Source: Actinophytocola sp050699915
GTDB lineage: Bacteria > Actinomycetota > Actinomycetes > Mycobacteriales > Pseudonocardiaceae
NCBI RefSeq assembly: GCF_050699915.1
Contig: NZ_JBOHGA010000154.1
Location: forward strand, 1 to 15,676
DNA: 15,676 nucleotides
Direction of reading: 5' to 3'
Part shown: positions 1 to 7,162 of the stretch, piece by piece
Layout: each line of letters opens with the position of its first letter
Numbering within the stretch: the first letter of the stretch is position 1
Notes under the pieces: generated by a model
The model's input: the letters and a program-made list of their open reading frames with translations, nothing else
Told to the model about the DNA's origin: nothing
Database searches by the model: none
Program-made: the position numbers and the translations under genes

Positions 1-1126
1 CCGCGAGGTACGGGCCGGTCGGCCGCGCCGAGGCGTCCAGCACCGGCCGGTGGTTCCCGCCGCCTGCCGGGTCCACGGCGAGTCGGCGCAGCTCGGTGGT
101 CGGCCAGGTGCGGACCTCCGCGGTCAGGTACGCGGTGGAGATCCGCTGCCCCCGCTCGACGACCGCCGGCGTGAGCTCCAGCGGCGCGAGGTAGAGCCCG
201 CCCTGCCCCCAGCCGGCGCCGCTGACCCACGTCGTGCCGTTCGGCTCGGTCACCACCTCGGCGGCGTGCGAGTCGATCCGGCCGGCGAGGTCGCGGACGG
301 AGAAGGCGAGCGGGTCCCGGCTGCGGTACACCCGGGTGTCGCGGTAGCCGGGATCGCAGCAGACGAACAGGTACCACCAGCCGTTCCGCTCGACCACGAA
401 CGGCGACTCGGTCGGACCGCCGAACGTGCCGGCGGCCGGATGCTCGAAGGCGACCCGCCTGTCGCTCCATCCCAGGAGGTCCGTGCTGGTGCGGTAGGCG
501 ACCTGGTGGTTGCCGCCGGCCGGGGTGCTGTTCGCCGTGTAGTACATGACCCACCGGTCGCCGACGCGGGTGACCATCGGGTCGCGGGCGTCGAAGCCGT
601 CGGTGAACAGCGGGTTCGCCGCGCTGCGCGTCCAGTGCACGAGGTCGGCGGACGTGGCGACGTGCATCCGGTAGGCCGCGTGGTCGGGCGTGCCGGCGGC
701 GTAGAACAGGTAGTAGATCCCGTTCGCGTACACCGCGTGCGGCGCCCAGATGTGGCTCTCCCCCGCGGCCGGGTCGGCGGTCAGGGCGAACGGCTGCTTG
801 GTCCACGGCCCGCGCGGCGAGGGTGCGGTCGCGTGGCCGAAGTTCTTCTCGTCCAACGGGTTCGCGGGCTCGGCGTGGGTGATCGCGTAGACGTGCCAGG
901 TGCCCGTGGCGACGTCCCGGACGATCGTGTGGTCGTTGTAGTACCAGGGCTCCGACTCGCCGACCGAGGGGTCGTAGACGTGGAACGCCGGGCCCGCGGA
1001 CACCGTCTCGCCGGTCAGCTCGTAGCCGACCGTGCCGTCCCGAGGTTCCGCGCTCGCCGGGGCGGCCACGAACACCGCCGCCGCCGCGACGCTCAGCAAG
1101 GCGCTCAACAGTGCGCGCAGGATCAT
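1..1126 (-). CDS. Secreted five-bladed beta-propeller glycoside hydrolase, GH43/GH32 type (3' end beyond window)
   Basis: Partial gene: about 375 residues are visible and the frame is still open at the window edge. Residues 1-26 form a signal peptide (MILRALLSALL, hydrophobic core, then APASA before EP), so the enzyme is exported. Three acidic motifs are placed as in the GH43/GH32/GH68 propeller glycosidases: YNDHTIV (D65, candidate base or nucleophile), ARDP (D182, transition-state stabiliser) and GPTESPF (E240, candidate acid). Spacing 65/182/240 fits that superfamily, and SHAAEVV near residue 283 resembles a further propeller blade. The start ATG at 1126 lies 7 bases after the upstream stop, and its ribosome site GAGGA overlaps that stop (TGAGGA), so translation is probably coupled to the GH172 gene. 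The WMNDPNG signature of classical GH32 is absent, so GH43-like is preferred. Substrate is not determinable; a furanoside polymer is inferred from the partner gene. Confidence 0.8.
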   Translation of the reverse strand, partial: MILRALLSALLSVAAAAVFVAAPASAEPRDGTVGYELTGETVSAGPAFHVYDPSVGESEPWYYNDHTIVRDVATGTWHVYAITHAEPANPLDEKNFGHATAPSPRGPWTKQPFALTADPAAGESHIWAPHAVYANGIYYLFYAAGTPDHAAYRMHVATSADLVHWTRSAANPLFTDGFDARDPMVTRVGDRWVMYYTANSTPAGGNHQVAYRTSTDLLGWSDRRVAFEHPAAGTFGGPTESPFVVERNGWWYLFVCCDPGYRDTRVYRSRDPLAFSVRDLAGRIDSHAAEVVTEPNGTTWVSGAGWGQGGLYLAPLELTPAVVERGQRISTAYLTAEVRTWPTTELRRLAVDPAGGGNHRPVLDASARPTGPYLA

Positions 1127-1278
1127 GGGTTCCTCAGATCAGGCTGGGGCGGGGGACCTGGTTGCCGGTGCCGAACTGGTCGTGCCACCTGGCCGACGCA
1201 CCGAAGGCCGAGCCCGTCGACAACGCGGCCCACACGTCGGCCGCGTCGCCGCGGGTGAACGCCAGGATGTCCGTCCGG

Positions 1279-2045
1279 CCGTCGCCGTCGACGTCGGCGA
1301 GGCCGGGCGCCTCCGCGCCGGGCGCGAAGAAGTCGTGCCACTTCAACCCGTGCTGCACGAACCGAGAGCCGTCCGAAAGGGACACGAAGACGTCGGCGGC
1401 GGCGTCCCGGGTGAACGTGACCACGTCGTCGCGGCCGTCGCCGTCGACGTCGCCGGTGCCCGCGAGCTCGGTGCCGACCGCGAAGTTGTCGTGCCAGAGC
1501 CAGCCGTCCTGCACGAACGCGCCGCCATTGGACAGCGAGACGAACACGTCGGCCTGGGTGCCGCCGGTGAAGGTGACGATGTCGTCGCGGCCGTCGCCGT
1601 TGAAGTCGCCGACCGCGGGCCGCTCGGTGCCGACCGCGAAGTGGTCGTGCCACTTGACGCCCGGCCCGAACCCGCTGCCGGTGGACAGCGCGATGAACGC
1701 GTCGGCGGCCGTGCCGCGGGTGAACGTGACGAGGTCGGTCAGCCCGTCCCCGTTGACGTCGCCGACGTCGGGAATCTCGGCGTTCGGGGCGAAGGAGTCG
1801 TGCCACTTCGCCGCCGGGCCGTACCCGGTTCCGTTCGACAGCGCGACGTAGACGTCGGCGAGGGCGCCGCGGGTGAACGTGATGATGTCCGCCCGCCCGT
1901 CGCCGTTGACGTCGCCGGTGCGCGGCACCTCGCCGTCGATGGAGAAGAAGTCGTGTCCCTTGACCGCGGCGCCGAACGCGGAACCGGTCGAGGGCGCGGT
2001 GTAGACGTCCGCCTCCGGCCCCTGGGTGAACAGCACGGCGTCGTC
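1279..2045 (-). repeat. Tandem FG-GAP/VCBS-type repeats in the GH172 protein
   Basis: The calcium-loop signature D(V/F)(N/D)GDGxxD is encoded five times, at about 1897-1916, 1744-1763, 1591-1610, 1435-1454 and 1279-1296. The spacing is 153, 153, 156 and 156 bases, that is 51 or 52 residues. Each unit also carries ITFTRG-like, ADVxVALSxG and KWHDxF segments. A sixth, degenerate unit (NDDRDDAVLFTQG) sits at the N-terminal end near 2020-2060. Such repeats form an extracellular beta-propeller thought to mediate binding rather than catalysis. Confidence 0.85.
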
Positions 2046-2420
2046 GCGGTCGTCGTTCGTGGCGTCGCTGGTGTTGCGGGCCTGCGCGCGGGCGTTCACC
2101 ACCTCCGAGGGCGCTCCCGCGTTGCCGGCGCCGTCCACGGCGACGACCCGGTAGTGGCGGGTGGTGCCCGCGGGCAGCGGGCCGTGCCGGAAGCCCGTCG
2201 TGGTCGTGGTGGCGACCAGGTTCGCCGGCGTGGTCGGCACCGAGGGGTCGGCCGAGGCGTACACCCGGTAGCCGGTGACGCCCACGTCGTCGGTGGCGGC
2301 GGACCAGGACAGCGGGATCGCGTGCATCCGGCCGGGGCCTACCGCCAGGCCGCCGACCCCGCTCGGCGGCGTCGAGTCGGTGAACGGCGCGACGAGGCTG
2401 GCGGCCGTGTAGTGCGCCGG

Positions 2421-2437
2421 CGGTCCACTGTGGACCG
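2421..2437. repeat. Perfect 17-base palindrome at the frameshift
   Basis: The arms CGGTCCAC and GTGGACCG flank a single T. On the coding (minus) strand it lies immediately upstream of the GCCGGCG stretch where the reading frame is lost. A hairpin-forming 8-base stem in GC-rich DNA is a plausible cause of either a replication slip or a sequencing error. Its core matches two other copies at 7828 and 8260. Confidence 0.8.
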
Positions 2438-4430
2438 CTCGGCACCAGCCGGACAGTGATCTCGGACTTCCCCGCGGTCAGCGCCGGCGGCAGGGTCAGC
2501 TCGTCGTCGAGCCAGCGCTGTGCGGTGTTGGCGAGCGGCTGGGTCCAGGTGCCCGCGGCCGCCCCGTCGACGGTGACGGCGGCGGACTGGTAGCCGGCGT
2601 TCTGGTCGCTCGTCCGCCGCAGCCGCACGCCCTCGTTGCCCGGGTCGACCGCGAGCCGGAACTCGACCGCGCCGCCGGTGGTCCGCACCTGGCCGGTCAC
2701 CGACTCGCCGTCGTCGTCGCCCTCGTAGGCGCTGGTCAGCCCGTACTGGGTAGCCGGGCCGGCCTCGGTGTAGCCGTGCGCGGCGCGGCTGGCGGGGTCG
2801 CCGACGACGATCGTGTCCGTGGTCCGGGACGCCACGGTCGGCCTGGTGTAGAGGAAGGCGGTCGAGCTCTCCTCGACCTGGTAGTCGTTCTGCGGCCCGT
2901 GCTCGATGCCGAACCGCAGGCCGGTCGTGTAGGGCACCGCGTCGCCGAGCTGCAACCGGTACATGCCGTCGCACTCGACCACGCACGAGCCGGCGCGCAC
3001 CCGGTGGCCGGTGTTGCCGGTGAACACGCCGGAGTACTCGCCGCGGTTGAAGTACCAGCCGGACTCGTAGTAGTCCTCGGTGCCGGTGCCGTGGAACGCC
3101 GGGCTCGCCGCACCGTCCACATGGGCCCGTTCGTCGCCCTCGAGGTAGCCGCGCTCGTTGCCGCCGGCGATCTTGTTGTGCACGAGCTGCGTGACGCCGA
3201 GGAACCGGCCGCGGCCGGGCAGGTCGGCGACCGGCCAGTCGCGGCCCGGCGTCGTCTCGCCGCGCCGGGACTGGGTGGTGAAGTGGCCGGAGCCGCCGGT
3301 CGGGCCGAGCTCGCTCGTCCAGCGGTCGTTCGGCGCGTGGGTGAGCTCGGCCTCGATCCCGGAGACCGTCGCACCGGTCGTGTTGGCGAGGGAGACTTCC
3401 GCCGAGGACGCGTACGGCATCATCCACCAGGCGCCGTACCAGCCACCCGGGGCCGGGTCCATGCCGAACATCAGCGACCGCACGTCCCGCTCGCCCAGCG
3501 GGGCACCGAAGAACTCGGACACCGGGGAGTCGACCGTCGTCCGGCCGTCGAACGTCATGCGTAGCCGCAGGCCGTTCAGGTTCGCCTCGGTCGCGGCCCC
3601 GTCCGGGACGCGCAGGCGCAGCCCTGTGATCGCGGCCGGGCCGGTCAGGTTCGCGAGGGTGGCGGAGTCGCCGGGTCCGGGTGAGACGGTCGCGGTGGTC
3701 GTGGTGGCGCCGGGCTGTGCGGGCTTGGGGTCGGCGCGGCCGGCCTCGCGCAACGTGTTCACCACGTCGGTGGCCGGATCGGCCGGATCGAACCGGTCGA
3801 CGCCGTCGGCGCTCGCGAACTCACGGTGGCTCACGTGGTAGAAGAGCGGGTTGTTCGTGGTGGTGACCAGCATCGAGTCCCGGTAGGGCATCGGCACCTT
3901 GATCGTGACGCCGCCGGAGTTCTGGTCCGCGTTGGACACCAGCGGCCACACGAACGGCGCGCCCAGCTCGCCGTCGACGACCCGCTGCAGGTTCGCGTCG
4001 AGGACCGTGACGCCGTCGAGCACGATCCGGATGTTCCCGGTGGCGCTCACGTTGCCCTCGTCGCGGGTGAACCAGATGGACGACACCTCACCGGGACCGC
4101 GGTCCTCGGCGAGCACGCAGCCCGGGCCGTCCGTGCGCAGGCAGGAGTAGGTGCCGCCGAAGCCGTCGTCGTTGCTGCCGTTGCGGGCGAAGCTGGAGAA
4201 CTGCTTGGTCCGCGAGCCGGAGGCCAGGTCCGGCAACAGGTCCAGCCGCCGGTAGGTGTCCCAGCCAACCGCCCCGTTGCCGGCCGCCACGGGCGGGGCG
4301 GCGACCGCGGCATCGGCGGCACCGGGCAACCCGGTCATCGCCAGCACAAGGCAGGACAGCACGGCGAGCAGGGATCGCCGGAAACTCCGCATCGAGCTCA
4401 CCCTTCCAGACCGGCCAGCGGGCCGCATGG

Positions 4431-4442
4431 GTAAACGATTAC
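4431..4442. promoter_or_regulatory. Candidate LacI-family operator
   Basis: GTAAACGATTAC is an imperfect palindrome: arms GTAA/TTAC and a central CG, with one mismatched pair. This is the form typical of LacI-family sugar-repressor operators in actinobacteria. It overlaps the predicted transcription start of the GH172 operon, a classic repression position. No LacI-family gene is inside the window. Confidence 0.5.
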
Positions 4443-4448
4443 TCGATG

Positions 4449-4477
4449 AGTGTCCTTTCGTGGGTTCCCGACGTCAA
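4449..4477 (-). promoter_or_regulatory. Predicted promoter of the GH172-GH43 operon
   Basis: Read on the minus strand: TTGACG (4477-4472) as -35, a 17-base spacer, and GACACT (4454-4449) as -10. Transcription would start near 4442 and leave a leader of about 50 bases before ATG 4392. The -35 box is good and the -10 box only fair, so the call is moderate. Confidence 0.45.
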
Positions 4478-4499
4478 TAGACCGGACGGTGGTTTCGAT

Positions 4500-4952
4500 T
4501 CACGAAGCCCGGCTCGCCGGTGCGGGCCGGCCACCCACGCGCCGGGAGACCGCGTGTGCGAGATCGGCGACCAGCCTGGCGAGCCGTTCCGACGGCGCAC
4601 CAGGGGAAACCTGGCCACGCAGCCGCAGCGTCAGCCCGGCGACCGGCAGCCCGTCGTGTCCCAGCACCGGCGCGGAGAACTCCGCGGGCCGCGACGGCGC
4701 GACGATCCGCCGCCAGTTCGCGGTGAGGTGCCAGTTCGCCGTCGCGTCGTCGCGGCAGACGATCTCCAGCTCCTCCAGCGTCGCGAGGATCCGGTGGACC
4801 GACGACTTGGGCAGCTCGGCGGTGTCGACGAGGCGGGCGAGACGCAGGCCGTCGGGGCTGACGGCGAGGAGCTCGAGCAGTCGGAAGGCGTGGCGCACCG
4901 AGCGGCACGAGGCCGGACCGTCCTGGGTTTCGGGATTCATGCTGGGGGTCAC
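4500..4952 (-). CDS. Short IclR-type transcriptional regulator, effector domain mostly missing
   Basis: Encodes 150 residues from GTG 4952, or 146 from ATG 4940; neither has a strong ribosome site. Residues about 18-75 are a clear IclR winged helix-turn-helix: SVRHAFRLLELLAVSPDGLRL, then LPKSSVHRILATLEELEIV and a wing ending ATANWHL. After it the protein jumps to EFSAPVLGHDGLPVAGLTL and LARLVADLAHAVSRRVGG, which resemble only the last strands and final helix of an IclR effector domain. Normal family members have about 250 residues, so roughly 100-130 central residues are absent. A 10-base direct repeat (4712-4721 and 4730-4739, encoding ANW twice) lies at the junction. It stops 107 bases before the GH172 start in the same orientation and is divergent from the transporter operon, so either could be its target. 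Ligand sensing may be lost; it may be a decayed gene. Confidence 0.75.
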   Translation of the reverse strand: MTPSMNPETQDGPASCRSVRHAFRLLELLAVSPDGLRLARLVDTAELPKSSVHRILATLEELEIVCRDDATANWHLTANWRRIVAPSRPAEFSAPVLGHDGLPVAGLTLRLRGQVSPGAPSERLARLVADLAHAVSRRVGGRPAPASRAS

Positions 4953-5012
4953 CCACTCTCGTCGGAAACGGATTTCTCGGCGTGGACCGCGTGCCAGATA
5001 TGAACCGTAGTA

Positions 5013-5041
5013 TTGCAGGATCGTTCAACGAAATCTAGCCT
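5013..5041 (+). promoter_or_regulatory. Predicted promoter of the transporter-pxp operon
   Basis: TTGCAG (5013-5018) as -35, a 17-base spacer, and TAGCCT (5036-5041) as -10. Transcription would start near 5048, about 34 bases ahead of ATG 5082. The -35 matches four of six consensus bases and the -10 is weak, which suits a regulated promoter. Confidence 0.45.
5021..5031. promoter_or_regulatory. Candidate FadR-type GntR operator
   Basis: TCGTTCAACGA is a perfect 5+1+5 palindrome and matches the published FadR-subfamily operator pattern TNGTNNNACNA at every fixed position. It sits between the -35 and -10 boxes of the transporter-pxp promoter, where binding would block RNA polymerase. The likely ligand-responsive partner is the GntR protein at 8655-9335. 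Confidence 0.55.
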
Positions 5042-5081
5042 CTAAAGGCATCCACCCCACCGCGTAGATGGGATGTGCACC

Positions 5082-6404
5082 ATGAACTCTCCCCGGAACC
5101 CCGTGAGTCGACGGTCCCTGCGCCGGGCGTATGTCGCGAGCCTGTCGGGCACGGCCTTGGAGTACTACGACTTCGCCGCCTACTCGGTCGCCGCGGCCAC
5201 GGTCTTCGGTGACCTGTTCTTCCCCTCCGGCGAGGACCTCGCCGGCACCATGGCAGCGTTCTCCACCTACGCCGTCGGGTACCTGGCGCGCCCGCTCGGC
5301 GGGTTCGTGTTCGGCCGCCTCGGGGATGTGTTGGGGCGCAAGAAGGTTCTGGTGTACACGCTGCTGCTGGCCGGCATCGCGACGTTCCTGATCGGCGTGC
5401 TGCCCACGCACTCGGCGATCGGCGGCACGGCCGCGGTGCTGCTGGTGGCGCTGCGCTTCGCGCAGGGCGTCGCGGTCGGCGGCGAGTGGGGCGGCGCGGT
5501 GCTGCTCTCGAGCGAGTACGGCGACCCGCGACGACGCGGGTTCTGGGCGTCGGCCGCGCAGATCGGCCCGCCGGCCGGCACGCTGCTCGCGAACGGCGTG
5601 CTGGCACTGCTGGCGCTGACGTTGTCCGACAGCGCGTTCGAGTCCTGGGGCTGGCGCGTGGCGTTCCTGCTGTCCGCCGTGCTGGTCGTGTTCGGACTGT
5701 GGATCCGGCTGCGGCTGGAGGAGACCCCGGTGTTCCAGCAGATCGCCGACCAGGGCGAGCGCCCGAGCGCACCGGTGTCCGAAGTGGTCGGTCAGGAGCG
5801 ACGCGCGCTGCTCGCCGGCGTGCTGGTGCGGGTGTGCCCGGACGTCATGTACTCGCTGTTCACCGTGTTCACGCTGACCTACATCACGAACGAGCTCGAC
5901 ATGTCCCGCGGGCAGGGCTCGGCCGCGGTGATGATCGGCTCCGCGTGCCAGCTGCTGCTGATGCCCGCGTTCGGCGCGCTGTCCGACCGGATGAACCGGC
6001 GCCGGCTCTACCTGTACGGCACGATCGCCGCCGTGGTGTGGCCGTTCCTGTTCTTCCCGATGATCGACGGCGGCTCGTTCCTGTTGCTGGTGCTCGGCAC
6101 GGTCGTGGCACTCGTGATCCACGCGCTGCTCTACGGTCCGCAGGCAGCGCTGATCACCGAGCAGTTCTCCCCGCGGCTGCGCTACACCGGCTCGTCGCTG
6201 GCCTACACGTTCGCCGGGGTGATCGGTGGCGCGCCGGCCCCGCTGATCCTGACCGCGCTGCTCGCCGCGTTCGACAGCTGGTGGATCCTCGGCGCGTACC
6301 TCGTGCTGACCGGCGTGCTCACCGGCGTCGGACTGCTGCTCGCCCGCGACCCGGCCGTGGAGTCCGAAGAGGACTCCTCGATGGCCCCAGCGGTCGCGAG
6401 ATGA
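5082..6404 (+). CDS. MHS-family MFS transporter, probable 5-oxoproline or related organic acid importer
   Basis: About 440 residues with twelve predicted membrane segments. Metabolite:H+ symporter (MHS) signatures are clear: SGTALEYYDFAAYSVAAATVFGDLFFP in TM1, the loop RLGDVLGRKKVL between TM2 and TM3, RFAQGVAVGGEWGGAVLL in TM4, and LEETPVFQ before the central loop. ATG 5082 is chosen because GGGA lies 8 bases upstream; ATG 5073 (three more residues) has no such site. Its stop overlaps the pxpA start (ATGA), so it belongs to the same operon as the oxoprolinase genes. MHS proteins import dicarboxylates, proline betaine, shikimate and similar acids by proton symport. Uptake of 5-oxoproline is inferred only from the operon. 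Confidence 0.88.
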   Translation: MNSPRNPVSRRSLRRAYVASLSGTALEYYDFAAYSVAAATVFGDLFFPSGEDLAGTMAAFSTYAVGYLARPLGGFVFGRLGDVLGRKKVLVYTLLLAGIATFLIGVLPTHSAIGGTAAVLLVALRFAQGVAVGGEWGGAVLLSSEYGDPRRRGFWASAAQIGPPAGTLLANGVLALLALTLSDSAFESWGWRVAFLLSAVLVVFGLWIRLRLEETPVFQQIADQGERPSAPVSEVVGQERRALLAGVLVRVCPDVMYSLFTVFTLTYITNELDMSRGQGSAAVMIGSACQLLLMPAFGALSDRMNRRRLYLYGTIAAVVWPFLFFPMIDGGSFLLLVLGTVVALVIHALLYGPQAALITEQFSPRLRYTGSSLAYTFAGVIGGAPAPLILTALLAAFDSWWILGAYLVLTGVLTGVGLLLARDPAVESEEDSSMAPAVAR

Positions 6405-7162
6405 CCACCGTCCTCGATCTCAACTGTGATGTCGCGGAAGGGTTCGGCGCCTGGCGGATCGCCGACGACGACGCCCTGCTGACCGTGGTCACCGGCGCGA
6501 ACATCGCGTGCGGCTTCCACGCGGGCGACCCGTCGGCGATGCGCCGGGCGTGCCTGAACGCGGTGCGCCACGGCGTGGCGATCGGCGCGCACGTCGGCTA
6601 CCGCGACCTCGCGGGCTTCGGCCGGCGCTACATCGACGTCGACCCCGCGGAACTGACCGACGACGTGCTCTACCAGCTGGGCGCGCTGTCGGCGTTCGCC
6701 GCGGCGGCCGGCGGGCGGGTCGGCTACGTGAAGCCGCACGGCGCGCTGTACGGCGCGATCGGCTCGGACGACGGGCAGGCCGGCGCCGTGGTGTCGGCGG
6801 TGCGCCAGTTCGACCCGGCCCTGCCGGTACTGGGCATGCCGGGCTCGCGGTGGCTCGCGCTGGCGGCCGAGGCCGGGCTGCCGACGGTGGCCGAGGCGTT
6901 CGCGGACCGGGCGTACACACCGGACGGTCTGCTGCTGCCGCGGCGGTCCCCCGGCGCGGTGCTGACCGATCCGGCCGAGGTCGCTTCGCGGGTGGTGCGG
7001 CTGGCCACCGACGGCGAGGTCGAGGCCACCGACGGGACCGTGCTGGCGATGCGGGCCCGATCGGTGTGCGTGCACGGGGACACGCCCGGCGCGGTCGAGC
7101 TGGCCCGGGCGGCGCGCGCGGCCCTGGTCGGCGCGGGCGTGTCGGTGCGGAGCTTCGTGTGA
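6401..7162 (+). CDS. pxpA: 5-oxoprolinase subunit A (LamB/YcsF family)
   Basis: 253 residues, the usual length. LamB/YcsF motifs run in order: DLNCDVAEGFG (7-17), NIACGFHAGDP, GAHVGYRDLAGFGRR, YVKPHGALYGAI, EAFADRAYTPDG and VCVHGDTPGAVE. With PxpB and PxpC this protein forms the bacterial ATP-dependent 5-oxoprolinase, which opens 5-oxo-L-proline to L-glutamate in the cytoplasm. The start ATG at 6401 overlaps the transporter stop by four bases (ATGA), and its own stop overlaps the next start (GTGA), so the three genes are translationally coupled. All conserved motifs appear intact. Confidence 0.95.
   Translation: MTTVLDLNCDVAEGFGAWRIADDDALLTVVTGANIACGFHAGDPSAMRRACLNAVRHGVAIGAHVGYRDLAGFGRRYIDVDPAELTDDVLYQLGALSAFAAAAGGRVGYVKPHGALYGAIGSDDGQAGAVVSAVRQFDPALPVLGMPGSRWLALAAEAGLPTVAEAFADRAYTPDGLLLPRRSPGAVLTDPAEVASRVVRLATDGEVEATDGTVLAMRARSVCVHGDTPGAVELARAARAALVGAGVSVRSFV

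Larger units (their letters stand above)
1134..4392 (-). pseudogene. Secreted GH172 (DUF2961) glycoside hydrolase with Fn3 module and FG-GAP repeats, frameshifted
   Basis: Start ATG 4392 follows GGAAGGG at good spacing; an ATG at 4428 lacks such a site. The signal peptide ends near ADA (about residue 28). The DUF2961/GH172 region spans about residues 35-560 and contains GEVSSIWFTRDEG, WWMMPY, YLEGDE (E418) and GTGTEDYYESGWYF (E439). The two glutamates are 21 residues apart, as I recall for the catalytic pair (E270/E291) of the GH172 founder, difructose dianhydride I synthase/hydrolase. A beta-rich linker follows. Near plus-strand 2418 one extra base shifts the frame. Correcting it gives TAASLVAPFTDSTPPSGV, a fibronectin type III module, then five DxxGDGxxD FG-GAP repeats plus one degenerate copy, 1085 residues in all, ending at TGA 1134-1136. 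Uncorrected, the reading continues as an Arg-rich tail to 1123. The catalytic region lies wholly before the lesion and may remain active. Known GH172 substrates include alpha-D-arabinofuranosides and alpha-D-fructofuranosides. It could equally be a sequencing error. Confidence 0.82.

Noticed and set aside
1123..2400. Uncorrected C-terminal continuation of the GH172 frame to a stop at 1123 that overlaps the next ATG
   Set aside because: Its sequence is an Arg-rich shadow of the FG-GAP frame with no domain, so the ATGA overlap is treated as coincidence. The corrected frame ending at 1134 is preferred.
2401..2437. Programmed ribosomal frameshift in the GH172 gene
   Set aside because: No slippery heptamer is seen and the hairpin lies upstream of the shift, not downstream. 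A mutation or sequencing error is simpler.
50..2459. Long plus-strand open frames antisense to the glycosidase operon
   Set aside because: The products are Arg/Gly/Val-rich without motifs, while the minus strand carries signal peptides, catalytic motifs and FG-GAP repeats. Long antisense frames are expected in DNA this rich in GC.
2339..3427. 362-residue minus-strand frame overlapping the GH172 gene
   Set aside because: It is the third frame of the same strand, Arg/Pro-rich and without family features.
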